Assembly: GCF_030209745.1 (NCBI RefSeq)
Contig: NZ_JARVRJ010000009.1
Span: 124,001 to 188,000 of the forward strand
Origin: Arthrobacter sp. fls2-241-R2A-200
GTDB taxonomy: Bacteria; Actinomycetota; Actinomycetes; Actinomycetales; Micrococcaceae
Direction of reading: 5' to 3'
DNA: 64,000 nt
Shown here: piece after piece, positions 34,848 through 44,757 of the stretch
Layout: every line of letters begins with the position of its first letter
How positions within the stretch are numbered: position 1 is the first letter of the stretch
Notes under the pieces: model-generated
The model's input: only the letters and a program-made list of their open reading frames with translations
The model's database searches: none
Told to the model about the DNA's origin: nothing
Program-made: the position numbers and the translations under genes

Positions 34848-36482
34848 ATGCCCCCAAAGCTACCCGCCCCACAGATTCCGGAGAAAAACGCCATCACGCA
34901 AGCACCAGTTGATCCGATTTACCATGGCAGCCCCACCGTGGAAGAGGAGGCCGTTGCCGAGGCAGTCTCCCCTGCCGTCGTCGCGCACCTCAAGCACAGG
35001 TCCGACGTCGTCCGCCACCGCGGGCGGTACGCCATGGTCATCAGCGACCTGACCCCGCAGCAGGCCATGGTGTCCGATCTTCTGGCGGTCAGGGCAGCCT
35101 TGGAAGCAGCCGACGTCGACTTCATCCTGGTCAGGGGCAACGACGAACGTCCGGTCATTGCCGTGGACTGGGAGGCCCGCCGAGAGGTCCGGGAGGCACT
35201 GGTCCGGGCATTCCATGACGAGCCGTTTTATTCCATGACCGTTGACGCCAAACGGAAAGCCTCGGTCCTGGTTGCTGACGGTGAGTTGTCCGCAAACCGC
35301 AAAGCGAGGATCTTCCGGTTGTACCGGCCCAGGGTGGAACCGGGCGGTGGCCTCTGGTACGGACCGGCTTTGGGCGTGCAGCTTGAGTTGTGGAGGTTCG
35401 AGGGCGACCATCTGGAGCTTCCCGTGGAGAATTCCTTGACCCGCCGCACAATGCTCCGGCAGGACGCGGTGCGCGGCACAGTCCAACGGCACGGCCTGGC
35501 GTGGCCCACCATCGAGAACATGTTTGCCGACCACGCCAGCGACATCGACTTCGATATCGACATCGTCTTTTCCTGGGTGGACGGCAGCGACCCGGCCTAC
35601 ATTGCAGCACGACGCGCCCAGCAGGCCGGAGCGGTCCTCGGTGAAGGCGACGACCATGAGGCACGCTTCCGGCAGATCGATGAGCTCAAATACGCGCTCC
35701 GGTCCGTGCACATGTTCGCACCGTGGATCCGCCGGATCTTCATCGCCACCGATTCCCCGGCGCCGAAATGGCTCGCGGACCACCCATCTGTCACGATCGT
35801 CCGCAGCGAGGAATTCTTTGCCGACCCGTCGGTGCTGCCCACGCACAATTCCCAAGCAGTGGAATGCCAGCTGCACCACATTGAGGGATTGTCAGAGCAT
35901 TTCCTCTACTCCAACGACGACATGTTCTTTGGCCGCCCGGTGGGACCGGACATGTTCTTCACACCGGGCGGCATCACCAAGTTCATCGAGGCCGACACCC
36001 GGATCGGCCTCGGTGAGAACGATGCCGAACGCAGCGGTTTCGAGAACGCAGCGCGGGTTAACCGCAAACTGCTGTGGGAAAGGTTCGGCCGGATCACCAC
36101 CCGCCACCTCGAGCACACCGCTGCACCGCTACGCCGCAGCGTGGTGGCCAAGATGGAGAAGGAGTTCCCTGCGGAATTCACCAAGACCGCGGCCAGCCGT
36201 TTCAGGGCGGCCGACAACATCTCAGTGACCAATTCCTTCTACCACTACTACGCCCTGCTGACGGGCCGCGCGGTCACCCAGACCGCTGCGAAAGTCCGGT
36301 ATGTGGATACCACCATGTGGGCCGGACTCCATTATCTGCCGAAGCTTCTGGCCAAGCGTCACATGGACTTTTTCTGCCTCAACGACGGCAGCTTTCCTGA
36401 GGTCGAGGCCGATGAGCGTGCCGAAGTGGTGACGGACTTCCTGGAGAAGTACTTCCCCGTCAAGGCACCCTGGGAGAAATAA
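34848..36482 (+). CDS. Stealth-family sugar-1-phosphate transferase
   Basis: A 544-residue protein carrying all four conserved regions of the Stealth family: CR1 [14 protein letters not shown] (about residue 240), CR2 [18 protein letters not shown] plus [14 protein letters not shown]3 around [16 protein letters not shown] and [13 protein letters not shown], and CR4 [15 protein letters not shown] near the C-terminus. Family members transfer hexose-1-phosphate units to build phosphodiester-linked capsule or wall polymers (Neisseria capsule, Streptomyces and mycobacterial CpsY-type). The N-terminal 230 residues are less conserved. The ATG at 34848 lacks a good ribosome site, so the true N-terminus may be shorter. 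The gene overlaps the convergent phosphoesterase by 23 bases. Confidence 0.92.
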   Translation: MPPKLPAPQIPEKNAITQAPVDPIYHGSPTVEEEAVAEAVSPAVVAHLKHRSDVVRHRGRYAMVISDLTPQQAMVSDLLAVRAALEAADVDFILVRGNDERPVIAVDWEARREVREALVRAFHDEPFYSMTVDAKRKASVLVADGELSANRKARIFRLYRPRVEPGGGLWYGPALGVQLELWRFEGDHLELPVENSLTRRTMLRQDAVRGTVQRHGLAWPTIENMFADHASDIDFDIDIVFSWVDGSDPAYIAARRAQQAGAVLGEGDDHEARFRQIDELKYALRSVHMFAPWIRRIFIATDSPAPKWLADHPSVTIVRSEEFFADPSVLPTHNSQAVECQLHHIEGLSEHFLYSNDDMFFGRPVGPDMFFTPGGITKFIEADTRIGLGENDAERSGFENAARVNRKLLWERFGRITTRHLEHTAAPLRRSVVAKMEKEFPAEFTKTAASRFRAADNISVTNSFYHYYALLTGRAVTQTAAKVRYVDTTMWAGLHYLPKLLAKRHMDFFCLNDGSFPEVEADERAEVVTDFLEKYFPVKAPWEK

Positions 36483-37389
36483 GGGTTCCGCGGCGCGAGT
36501 GCTTGGGAATCCGGACACCGGCTTCGGCGAGCCTCCGCTGCACCTCAGCGGCGTCCAAGGGTTCGCCCACTGTCTCTCCGCCGGACATCGGGACCACCGA
36601 GTGCACAATCGTGTGCTCGTAAACGTGGACCATGTTGTAGGACTGGGCACCGTCGCGACCGCGCTGGCCGCCTGCGCGCACGCCCAGGTCCTGCGTGTAG
36701 CACGTGGCAGAGGCGACCGATACCGGAATGCCGGCGAAGTCCGCCGTCGTCGAGTAATGCAGGTGGCCGCCGAGGATGGCGCGGACGTCCGTACCCCGGA
36801 CGACGGCGGCCAGGTCGGCTTGGCCGCGAAGCTCCACCAAAACGGCCATATCCTGGACGCAGGGCACAGGCGGGTGATGCATCGCCAGGATCGTGCCGTC
36901 CGGCGCTGGTGTGGCCAATTCCGAAGCCAGCCAGTCCAGCTGCGACTCGGACAACTGCCCGTAGTGGTAGCCCGGAACTGTGGTGTCCAGAGTGATGATG
37001 CGTAGGCCGTTCACAAAGTAGCTGCGGTCCACCGGATCCTGGGGCCGGCTGGCTTCGGAAGCGTCGTGGAAAGCTGCCCGGAAATTGGCCCTGTTGTCAT
37101 GGTTGCCCATGGCCCAGATGGCCCGGGCACCCAATGAGCGGCACACAGGCTCGATCATGGTGCGCAAGCGCAGGTACGCCTCGGTTTCACCCTTGTCCGC
37201 CAAATCCCCGGTAAAGACGATGGCCTCGGGCCTGATACGGGAGGCCACGATCTGATCGCAGATCTCCTGAAGCCTGGCTGCGCTGTCCACCGAGCCATGA
37301 AGCTCGTTCGGTCCCCCCACCAAGTGAAGATCGCTCAAGTGCAAAAGCACATGACCTGGTTTGGGGTGTTCGGCCTCGATGAGCTCCAT
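36460..37389 (-). CDS. metallophosphoesterase (CpdA/Icc-like)
   Basis: A 309-residue calcineurin-type phosphoesterase. All metal-binding motifs are present in order: HLSDLHL (D-x-H), FTGDLADKG (GDxxD), MGNHDNR (GNHD), MHHPP (His) and LGGHLHYS (GHxH). The layout matches class III cyclic-nucleotide phosphodiesterases, so 3',5'-cAMP hydrolysis is likely, although other phosphodiesters cannot be excluded. The C-terminus (residues about 240-309) is variable. The 3' end overlaps the convergent Stealth gene by 23 bases; the start ATG at 37389 lies 151 bases from the next gene upstream. Confidence 0.88.
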   Translation of the reverse strand: MELIEAEHPKPGHVLLHLSDLHLVGGPNELHGSVDSAARLQEICDQIVASRIRPEAIVFTGDLADKGETEAYLRLRTMIEPVCRSLGARAIWAMGNHDNRANFRAAFHDASEASRPQDPVDRSYFVNGLRIITLDTTVPGYHYGQLSESQLDWLASELATPAPDGTILAMHHPPVPCVQDMAVLVELRGQADLAAVVRGTDVRAILGGHLHYSTTADFAGIPVSVASATCYTQDLGVRAGGQRGRDGAQSYNMVHVYEHTIVHSVVPMSGGETVGEPLDAAEVQRRLAEAGVRIPKHSRRGTLISPRVP

Positions 37390-37540
37390 AGCTGCCTTAG
37401 CGTTTGGTGGGAGACGGCGTCTCCCGTGTCAATCCAGTTGCCTTAATCCAACCAGACAGAAAGCCAACAACAAGCTAATTCGGGGCGGAATGTTGGAAAA
37501 TTGCTTTCTTGCAACAGGGTCCGCGGCGTAGGAACAGGGT

Positions 37541-39016
37541 CTAGGGGGTTGGGACCAGCAGTGAGGAAAGCTGCGCGATCACGCCATCAGGGCGTCGCAC
37601 GAGGCCCGGTGCGACCAAGACATAACCGGGCGGCAGGACCACCGCGGTGAGCGTGCCGGGGATGATCGCCACGGGAGAGGTGGGCGATGGTGCTTGAACC
37701 GGCGGGGCTGTGGGGGTCACTGCGGGCGGCAGCACTGTCGGGGTCAGCAGCGGAGGTGTCACGGCCGGCGCCTTGGAGGACGGGACCGGAGCCGGAGCTT
37801 TGGGCACGGGGGCGGGGGTGGGGGTGACGACAGCTGTCGGAGTCGACGCCGGCGTCTGGATTGGCGTCGCAGCTGGCGTCGGTGTGGCAGTCGCCGTCGG
37901 GGTGGCAGTCGGCGTCGGCGTCGGCGTCGGTGTGGCAGTCGCCGTCGGCGTCGGCGTAACAGCTGGGGCAGGCGTGGTGGCCTGGGTGGGTGTGGTCGAT
38001 CCCGAGGATGCGGGCGGAACAGTTGACGGCGGAGCAGCGACGGATGGATTAGGTGCCGCGACGGCGGGCTGGCCAGCCGCTGGCGCAGTGACCACTGGGG
38101 GTGCCACGGCCACTTCCTGGTCGCCGCCAATGACCGCGCGGTTGCTGGCGTCGGCGATCGGGACGGCCCACTGCGGTGCGGTGGATACTCCCGTGCCTAC
38201 GCCTGGTTCATAACTCACCATGGTGATGTTCTGCAGCTGATCCACTTGGCGGGTAGGCAGGTAGATCCAGCCGTTGGGGTTGGTGTGGAGACCGTTGACA
38301 ATCGTCTCGAAGTGGAGGTGGCAACCGGTGGACCATCCCGTCGTTCCCACCTCGGCGATGACTTGGCCCACCTGAATCGACTGCCCCAGAGTCACGCCAA
38401 TGCCCTGCAGGTGGTTGTACGTGGTGACAAGGCCGTTTCCATGATCAATTTCCACACGGTTTCCGCCGCCCCAAGGGTGCCACCCTACTGCTCGGACCAC
38501 CCCGGCGTCGGCGGCGTAAACCCGGGTACCGCAGGCTGCGGCATAATCTTGGCCCCAGTGGAAATCATTGGGCAGGCCGGTGATCGGACTGATGCGCCAC
38601 CCGTAGGGCGAACTCGGATTCAGGACCTCCAGGGGCGCGTACAGGCTTCCGGCCGGAGGCCTCGCCAAGCCGGCGGAAGCAACATTCAGCGCACCGGATC
38701 CGTCCTTGCCCACAGCGCGGACCACGGCACGGTCGAAGGAGAGCATCGGCGTCCCAGGCATTTGTGCCGGAGGGTCAGGATTGGGATCGATCACGGCGGT
38801 CTGCGCGTCCGGGGGCACGAGGGTCCCCAGGGCCAGAGCTCCTGCCAAGGCCTGCGTCGAGGGTCCATCGGCCGAACCAACCGTCACGGAGTTCAGTGGC
38901 TGGAAACCGAAAGCGAAGAACGCGGAGACGGCAATGAAACACGCCAGCGCGACTCGCCCGAAGCGGCCCATACGCACGAGCTGGAGGACCTTGCTTGAAT
39001 CATGATGCTTGCCCAC
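37541..39016 (-). CDS. secreted M23-family peptidoglycan endopeptidase
   Basis: A 491-residue exported protein. A short basic N-terminus and hydrophobic segment (ALACFIAVSAFFAFGF) act as signal peptide or anchor. An M23 domain lies at about residues 130-245: DFHWGQDYAA (H and D ligands), WGGGNRVEIDHGNGLVTTYNHL and CHLHFET (HxH). Such enzymes cleave peptidoglycan cross-links. The remaining 220 residues are a Pro/Ala/Thr-rich tail with many TPTP and TATP repeats, probably a wall-spanning linker, ending in PPGYVLVAPGLVRRPDG. The GTG at 39016 is chosen because GGGGAG lies six bases upstream; the frame is open to 39082. Confidence 0.9.
   Translation of the reverse strand: MGKHHDSSKVLQLVRMGRFGRVALACFIAVSAFFAFGFQPLNSVTVGSADGPSTQALAGALALGTLVPPDAQTAVIDPNPDPPAQMPGTPMLSFDRAVVRAVGKDGSGALNVASAGLARPPAGSLYAPLEVLNPSSPYGWRISPITGLPNDFHWGQDYAAACGTRVYAADAGVVRAVGWHPWGGGNRVEIDHGNGLVTTYNHLQGIGVTLGQSIQVGQVIAEVGTTGWSTGCHLHFETIVNGLHTNPNGWIYLPTRQVDQLQNITMVSYEPGVGTGVSTAPQWAVPIADASNRAVIGGDQEVAVAPPVVTAPAAGQPAVAAPNPSVAAPPSTVPPASSGSTTPTQATTPAPAVTPTPTATATPTPTPTPTATPTATATPTPAATPIQTPASTPTAVVTPTPAPVPKAPAPVPSSKAPAVTPPLLTPTVLPPAVTPTAPPVQAPSPTSPVAIIPGTLTAVVLPPGYVLVAPGLVRRPDGVIAQLSSLLVPTP
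37790..38010 (-). repeat. low-complexity Pro/Thr-coding repeat in M23 gene
   Basis: Imperfect repeats of GTCGGCGTCGGC type on the plus strand encode alternating Thr-Pro and Thr-Ala-Thr-Pro on the minus strand. The stretch forms the linker of the M23 peptidase and is a likely site of length variation by slippage. Confidence 0.75.
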
Positions 39017-39201
39017 AAAACACTCCCCAAAGCCAGCGGCACCAAACCCCAGCCTGGCGTGCAATCCCCATTGTGGCCGCAATCACACCAGAAATAAAGG
39101 GCTCCCCATGGCAGGTACTGGAAAGGTTCGCTCAGTTTTTGCTCAAGACGTCCTGAGGTTCTCCGGCGCTTGTCTGTACAGCTCAGGCAAAGCGCGGTCG
39201 A

Positions 39202-40125
39202 ATGGACTACATGAGGAATTACCTCACTGAGTACAGGCACGAACTGCAGCGCACCTTCACGGGAACCTCAGGCACGCCACCGGAGTGGGTGCCGCGCCTC
39301 GCGGAAGGGAACGACGCCGGTTATTACCTGCCCGGCTCAGCCGTCTGGGCAGTTCACGGCCAAGTGGCCACCATCATTGCCGGCATCAGGGTGTTGTTGA
39401 TGCAGGCGCTGCACCCTGGCGCACTTGCCGGCGTCTACGAGCACTCCGGCTTCCAAAAGGATCCCCTCGGCCGCCTGGCCAACACCATCCGCTGGATCTT
39501 CACGGTGACCTACGGTTCCAAGGACGCGGCGGAAGCAGCCACTCTCCGCGTACGAAAGATCCACGAGCGCGTCCGTGGCACCTATGTGGATGGCATGGGC
39601 GCCCGGCGTGATTACGCCGCCAACGATCCCGAACTCCTTCGCTGGGTCCACGTCACCTATGCCGACTCGTTTATTACGGCCAACCGCATCTGGGGGCAGG
39701 CCATCCCAGGTGGCCCGGATGCCTACGTCCGTGAGTGGGCGGTGGCGGGCCAACTGATGGGAGTGCAGGACCCACCCGTCACCTATGCACAGGTCCGTGA
39801 GGAATTGGAGGGGTGGTATTCCTCCGGGGTGCTGCGTGCAGATGAACGCCTCGCCGAGACAGTATCCTTCATACGAACGCCGCCGCTCAGCCCGCTCCTC
39901 AGGCCCGGATACCGCATCCTGTTCGCGGCCGCCGTCGCAAGCTTGGAACCAAAGTACCGCGCCATACTGGGGATCGGCCCTGCCCGGCTTGGCCCCATCC
40001 CGCTGCCCGTCATCACCGCAGCGAGGGCCGTGCTGGGAATGGTTCGCTTGGCACTGGGATCGCATGGTCCAAGTGAGCTCGCTGCCCGCCGCAGGTTGCA
40101 GCGGCTTGGCTACGCGCAGGTGTGA
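39202..40125 (+). CDS. DUF2236 / MpaB-family oxygenase-like protein
   Basis: A 307-residue helical protein of the DUF2236 family, which includes latex-clearing protein and mycophenolic-acid MpaB-like haem oxygenases. Recognisable blocks are GSAVWAVHGQVATIIAGIRVLLMQALHPGALAGV near the N-terminus, cited here as two halves (GSAVWAVHGQ and MQALHPGALAGV), then RIHERVRGTY-like KIHERVRGTYVDG, and WVHVTYADSF. Most bacterial members are uncharacterised, so substrate is unknown. There is no signal peptide. It is divergent from the M23 peptidase gene with 185 bases between and is followed by a strong hairpin terminator. Confidence 0.85.
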   Translation: MDYMRNYLTEYRHELQRTFTGTSGTPPEWVPRLAEGNDAGYYLPGSAVWAVHGQVATIIAGIRVLLMQALHPGALAGVYEHSGFQKDPLGRLANTIRWIFTVTYGSKDAAEAATLRVRKIHERVRGTYVDGMGARRDYAANDPELLRWVHVTYADSFITANRIWGQAIPGGPDAYVREWAVAGQLMGVQDPPVTYAQVREELEGWYSSGVLRADERLAETVSFIRTPPLSPLLRPGYRILFAAAVASLEPKYRAILGIGPARLGPIPLPVITAARAVLGMVRLALGSHGPSELAARRRLQRLGYAQV

Positions 40126-40140
40126 CACCCCCGCACTGAC

Positions 40141-40195
40141 GAGGGGTTAGCTCTCGCGGCTTTGATGTTTCCAAAGCCCCAAAAGCTAACCCCTC
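40141..40195. terminator. bidirectional terminator between DUF2236 gene and putA
   Basis: A perfect 12-base stem, GAGGGGTTAGCT (40141-40152) with AGCTAACCCCTC (40184-40195), encloses an inner GGCTTT/AAAGCC hairpin. It separates two convergent genes and probably serves both. Confidence 0.7.
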
Positions 40196-40217
40196 GGCGT
40201 CATTCCTGGCGTACTGC

Positions 40218-43200
40218 CTAGATCAGGTGGTCGGACAAGTGGTTCGGGGTGCCGAACCGGTGCGCCGTGATGGAGACAGCCTGCTCGCGGAGGAACGGCA
40301 GCATCTCGATGCGGCCGGCTTGGGTCACAGCGCCGTGGTAAACCGCGACGTCGGGACGGCCACCCATGGCTGCGCTCAGCGCGGCGAAGTCGCCACCGAT
40401 GAGGCGGATGCGGCCGGCGTCGAAGTTCGCTGCACGGGCCAGCCACGCGGCGTCGTCCTCGATCCGAACGCTGACGCCCAGGTCCGCGAACACGGATACC
40501 ACAGCGTCAGGAAGTACGACGGCGGAGCTGACCTTGAGCGCCGAACCGGCCACTGCACCGGCTGCTACTACGCGGATCAGTTCAGCGAGTGTCTCCCCTT
40601 CGGAGAGGCGGATGGTGACAGGCAGTGAGCGATAGCGGAAGACGTTGCGTTCTGCAGTCAGCGCGGACACGTCCTTGACCGTGCCGAACTCGGTTTCCCA
40701 TGCTGTGGCATCGCTGAAGAGGGCCTGCTGGAGGGTCTGGATTTCCTCAGCGGAGACGCCGGCGGACTTAGCAGCAGCGAGCAGCCGGGCAGCCGCACCT
40801 TGAAGGACGGTGCCGCGCTTGGGCTTGGCTTCTGCGGGAAGCCAGGAGCCCAAACCGATGAGGTAGTTCGGGCCACCGGCCTTGGTTCCGGCCCCAACCG
40901 CGGACTTCTTCCAGCCACCGAAGGGCTGGCGCTGGACGATCGCACCGGTGATGCCGCGGTTGACGTAAAGGTTTCCGGCCTGGATGTTCTCCAGCCAGAC
41001 ACCCATCTCAGCGGAATCCAGGGAGTGAAGCCCTGCCGTGAGGCCGTACTCGATCTCGTTCTGGATGGCGATGGCTTCTTCAAGGGTGTCAGCGGTCATG
41101 ACGCCGAGCACGGGGCCAAAGAACTCCGTCAGGTGGAAGTACGAACCGCGCTTCACACCCGAACGGATGCCCGGGGACCACAAACGGCCGGTCTCGTCGA
41201 GGCGCTCGGGCTTGATGGCCCACGTTTCGCCGTCGCCCAGTGTGGTGAGGGCGTTGAGGAGCTTGCCGTTGGCCGGTTCGATGATCGGCCCCATCTGGGA
41301 CGTGGCGTTATCCGGGTAGCCGACCGTCAGGGATCGGGCAGCATCGATCAGCTGGTTGTGGAAGCGCGCGCTCTTTGCCACCGAGCCCACCAGGATCACC
41401 AGTGATGCGGCAGAGCACTTCTGGCCAGCATGTCCGAACGCCGAGTGCACGACGTCCTTGGCAGCGAGGTCCAGGTCGGCACTCGGGGTGACGATGATGG
41501 CGTTCTTACCCGACGTTTCCGCGAGCAGCGGCAGGTCTTGGCGGAACGAACGGAACAGCTCGGCAGTTTCGTAGCCACCAGTGAGGATGACGCGGTCCAC
41601 ACTCGGGTGCGAAACGAGGTGGGTGCCCAGCTCGCGCTCTTCAAGCTGAACCAGTGCCAACACTTCGCGGGGCACACCGGCTTCCCAGAGGGCGTCGACC
41701 ATCACCGAACCGGAGCGGCGGGCCTGCTTTGCGGGCTTGATCACGACGGCGGAACCTGACGCCAACGCTGCGAGCGTGGAGCCCGCAGGAATCGCAACCG
41801 GGAAGTTCCACGGCGGGGTCACCACGGTGAGGTTCGCCGGGACGAACGTGGCGCCGTCGACCGTTTCCAGGTCCTTGGCGCGCTCGGCGTAGTAGTGCGC
41901 GAAGTCGATCGCTTCACTGACCTCGGGGTCGCCTTGGTCGATGGTCTTGCCGGTTTCGGAAGCCATGACCTCAAGGAGTTCGGCGCGGCGGGACTCGAGG
42001 ACTTCGCCGGCACGGTGCAGGATGGCTGCGCGTTCGGCTGCGGGGCGGGCACCCCAGGCCTTGCCGTGGACCACGGCGGTGGCGATGATGCGGTCCAGCT
42101 CCGCGGCGTCGGAAACCTTGGTGGATTCCACGATCTTGTTGCCGGCCGTGGAACCGGGGATGCGGGCCAGGATGTCGCGGCCCCAGGCACGGTTCGCCGG
42201 GAGGGCCGGGTCGGTGTCAGGGGTGTTGCGGAAGCCTTCGAGCGGGGCGGGCTCGGCCGGGAGGCGGCGGTCCTGCTTGCGGTTCGGGCCCGGGACCTCG
42301 TCCTTCATATTGGCCAAGGAAGCGAGGAAGCGCTCCTGTTCGCGCTTAAAGAGGCCCTCGTTTTCGCTGAGCTCAAACACGGCCGACATGAAGTTTTCCT
42401 GGCTGGCACCCTCTTCGAGGCGACGGATCAGGTAGGCGATGGCGACATCGAACTCACCCGGGTGGACCACGGGCGTGTAGAGGAGGAGGCTGCCGACATC
42501 CTTGCGGACAGCGGTGGCTTGGCCCGTTGCCATGCCCAGGAGCATTTCGAACTCGATCGCTTTCTGTCCCTGCCCGGCAATCCCGCGCTGCTTGGCCAGA
42601 AGCCAGGCAAACGCGACGTCGAAGAGGTTGTGGCCCGCGACGCCGATGCGGACCGCGTCAATGCGCTCCGGGGTGAGGGCGTAGTTGATGACGTTCTTGT
42701 AGCTGGTGTCCGAGTCCTGCTTGGAGCCCCAAGTGGCCAGCGGCCAATCGTGCAGGGAAGCTTCAACCTGTTCCATGGGAAGGTTGGCGCCCTTGACCAC
42801 GCGGACCTTGATGGGAGCCCCACCCTTGGCCCGGCGTGCAGCGGCCCACTCCTGCAATTCCTGCATGGCGCCGAGGGCGTCCGGGAGGTAGGCCTGGAGG
42901 ACGATCCCGGCTTCCAGGTTCTTGAACTCGGGCATATCCAGGATGCGCTTGAACACCGCGATGGTCATGCTGAGGTCCTTGTACTCCTCCATGTCCAGGT
43001 TGATGAACTTGGGCTTGGGGAAGGACGCTGAGAGGCGGTAAAGCGGGGTGAGCTTCTCCACCACGTGATCGACCGCTTCGTCGAAAGCCCATGGGGAGTG
43101 CGGAGCCACGGTGGAGGATTCCTTGATGGACACGTAGTCCACGTCCTCGCGGGCCAGCAACTTCAGGGTGCCTTCCAGGCGGCGCTGCGCCTCGTGCTCA

Positions 43201-43691
43201 CCGAGGACGGCTTCGCCGAGGAGGTTCACGTTCAGGTGTACGCCGTCCTGCCGGATCTTCGCGATTGCGGGACCAAGCTTGGCATCGGTGGCGTCAACGA
43301 TCAGGTGGCCCACCATTTCGCGGAGCACGCGGCGGGCGATCGGGATAACCACCTGCGGCATGATCGGCGCCATGACACCGCCCACGCGGACAGCGCTGCG
43401 CATGTACCAAGGAAGGAACTTGGGCACCTTCGGTGCAAGCTCGGCGAGTTTGCGGCCGGCGACGGACAGATCCTCCGGGCGGATGACGCCGTCGACGAAC
43501 CCAACGGTGAACTCCAAGCCGTTCGGATCCTTGAGGACACCTGCGAGGCGCTGGGCGGACACATCCACAGGGATCTTGCTGGCTTCGGTCAACCAGTGAC
43601 GAACCAACGCGATGGCTTCTTGGGCCAAGGCATCAAATTGGCCTGAATCCTCGGTGCTCGGGGTGCTGGCATCCGGGAGGGTGCTGGTCAT
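40218..43691 (-). CDS. putA: bifunctional proline dehydrogenase / P5C dehydrogenase
   Basis: A 1157-residue PutA-type enzyme oxidising proline to glutamate at the membrane periphery. Residues about 100-420 form the FAD-binding proline dehydrogenase barrel (VDYVSIKESS, KFINLDMEEYKDL, GIVLQAYLPDALG, YTPVVHPGEFDVAIAYLIRRLEEG). Residues about 500-1000 form the aldehyde dehydrogenase (TPPWNFPVAIPAG, ETSGKNAIIV with the Glu, GHAGQKCSAASLV with the catalytic Cys). A further C-terminal domain of about 150 residues follows. The N-terminal ribbon-helix-helix of trifunctional PutA is absent, so regulation must come from elsewhere, probably the divergent LysR protein. The ATG at 43691 follows GGAGCC. Confidence 0.96.
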   Translation of the reverse strand: MTSTLPDASTPSTEDSGQFDALAQEAIALVRHWLTEASKIPVDVSAQRLAGVLKDPNGLEFTVGFVDGVIRPEDLSVAGRKLAELAPKVPKFLPWYMRSAVRVGGVMAPIMPQVVIPIARRVLREMVGHLIVDATDAKLGPAIAKIRQDGVHLNVNLLGEAVLGEHEAQRRLEGTLKLLAREDVDYVSIKESSTVAPHSPWAFDEAVDHVVEKLTPLYRLSASFPKPKFINLDMEEYKDLSMTIAVFKRILDMPEFKNLEAGIVLQAYLPDALGAMQELQEWAAARRAKGGAPIKVRVVKGANLPMEQVEASLHDWPLATWGSKQDSDTSYKNVINYALTPERIDAVRIGVAGHNLFDVAFAWLLAKQRGIAGQGQKAIEFEMLLGMATGQATAVRKDVGSLLLYTPVVHPGEFDVAIAYLIRRLEEGASQENFMSAVFELSENEGLFKREQERFLASLANMKDEVPGPNRKQDRRLPAEPAPLEGFRNTPDTDPALPANRAWGRDILARIPGSTAGNKIVESTKVSDAAELDRIIATAVVHGKAWGARPAAERAAILHRAGEVLESRRAELLEVMASETGKTIDQGDPEVSEAIDFAHYYAERAKDLETVDGATFVPANLTVVTPPWNFPVAIPAGSTLAALASGSAVVIKPAKQARRSGSVMVDALWEAGVPREVLALVQLEERELGTHLVSHPSVDRVILTGGYETAELFRSFRQDLPLLAETSGKNAIIVTPSADLDLAAKDVVHSAFGHAGQKCSAASLVILVGSVAKSARFHNQLIDAARSLTVGYPDNATSQMGPIIEPANGKLLNALTTLGDGETWAIKPERLDETGRLWSPGIRSGVKRGSYFHLTEFFGPVLGVMTADTLEEAIAIQNEIEYGLTAGLHSLDSAEMGVWLENIQAGNLYVNRGITGAIVQRQPFGGWKKSAVGAGTKAGGPNYLIGLGSWLPAEAKPKRGTVLQGAAARLLAAAKSAGVSAEEIQTLQQALFSDATAWETEFGTVKDVSALTAERNVFRYRSLPVTIRLSEGETLAELIRVVAAGAVAGSALKVSSAVVLPDAVVSVFADLGVSVRIEDDAAWLARAANFDAGRIRLIGGDFAALSAAMGGRPDVAVYHGAVTQAGRIEMLPFLREQAVSITAHRFGTPNHLSDHLI

Positions 43692-43726
43692 GGAGGCTCC
43701 TTCTGGGGCGGAGAAGTTTGTTTGTT

Positions 43727-43772
43727 TCCATCAGTATGGATCTACAATTCCATTAGGAAAAGCGATCTTTTC
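43727..43772. promoter_or_regulatory. inverted repeats in putA-LysR intergenic region
   Basis: TCCAT-N4-ATGGA (43727-43740), a further TCCAT at 43749-43753 giving ATGGA-N8-TCCAT, and GAAAAG-CGAT-CTTTTC (43757-43772). These lie in the 123-base divergent region and are candidate sites for the LysR-type regulator. Confidence 0.55.
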
Positions 43773-43814
43773 TGACGAATATTCATTATCCAATCCGATC
43801 CTTTGGAGGCTGCG

Positions 43815-44729
43815 TTGCTGGATGTCCGCAGGCTGCGTTTACTGCACGAATTGAAGATCCGCGGAACGCTGGCCGAGGTGGCCGACGCGATGCAGTACAG
43901 CCCCTCGTCGGTCTCCCAGCAATTGACACTCCTGGAGAAGGAAGCCGGGGTGGAATTGCTCCGCAAAGCCGGCAGGCGTGTACAACTGACCCCGCAAGCC
44001 GAGATCCTCGTGGCCCATACAGCTGCGCTCCTGGAAACCCTCGAACGGGCCGAGACCGAGCTGGCGGCATCACTGTCCATGGTGACAGGAACGGTTCGCT
44101 TGGCCGTCTTCCAATCCGCCGCGTTGGCACTGCTGCCGGACTTTCTCAGTATCATGCGTCACGAGTACCCGGAGGTGCGCGTGGAGATGACCCAGCGTGA
44201 ACCCGAGACCGCTCTGTATGAAACCTGGGCGCGCGACTTTGACCTGGTGGTAGCGGAGCAATACCCCGGCCACGCAGCACCCCATCACAGCGGCCTCGAT
44301 CGGGCGATCCTCACTAGTGACGCTATCCGCTTAGCCACTCCCCCGGTTGGCCTCGGTGGCGAGTCGGTATCTTCCTTGGCGGACACGGCCACCATGCCAT
44401 GGGTCATGGAACCCCGTGGTGCAGCGTCACGCCATTGGGCTGAGCAGGCCTGCCGGTCGGCAGGGTTTGAACCCGATGTCCGTTACGAAACCGCGGACCT
44501 CCAAGCCCAGATCCGCCTCATCGAATCCGGAAATGCGGTAGCCCTCATGCCGGATCTCGTATGGACCGGCCGAACCCGCCCGGTCAAACTCATAGACCTG
44601 CCGGGTCTACCCAACCGCACAGTTTTTACGTCCACCCGAACCGCTGGCCGCGTCCACCCCGCCATCCTCGCCTGCCGCGAAGTCCTCGAACGCGTCGCGG
44701 CGGCCCAGCAGGAGGATACTGCCGGTTAG
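43815..44729 (+). CDS. LysR-family transcriptional regulator
   Basis: A 304-residue LysR-type regulator. The helix-turn-helix is at residues about 1-60 (RRLRLLHELKIRGTLAEVAD, QYSPSSVSQQLTLLEKEAGV), and a substrate-binding domain starts near TGTVRLAVFQSAALALLP. The TTG at 43815 is chosen because GGAGG lies five bases upstream; an earlier in-frame TTG at 43803 overlaps that site. The gene is divergent from putA across 123 bases with several inverted repeats, so control of proline use (with proline as co-inducer) is likely but inferred from position. Confidence 0.92.
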   Translation: MLDVRRLRLLHELKIRGTLAEVADAMQYSPSSVSQQLTLLEKEAGVELLRKAGRRVQLTPQAEILVAHTAALLETLERAETELAASLSMVTGTVRLAVFQSAALALLPDFLSIMRHEYPEVRVEMTQREPETALYETWARDFDLVVAEQYPGHAAPHHSGLDRAILTSDAIRLATPPVGLGGESVSSLADTATMPWVMEPRGAASRHWAEQACRSAGFEPDVRYETADLQAQIRLIESGNAVALMPDLVWTGRTRPVKLIDLPGLPNRTVFTSTRTAGRVHPAILACREVLERVAAAQQEDTAG

Positions 44730-44757
44730 GCTGCGCTGAGAGGACAGGAGAGTCGCC

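Noticed and set aside
37790-38010. CRISPR-like or regulatory tandem repeat
   Set aside because: The repeats stay in frame and encode Thr-Pro linker sequence inside the M23 peptidase; there are no unique spacers.
39017-39201. ydaO (cyclic di-AMP) riboswitch upstream of the M23 peptidase gene
   Set aside because: Such riboswitches often precede wall-hydrolase genes in actinobacteria, but none of the conserved core segments is visible here.
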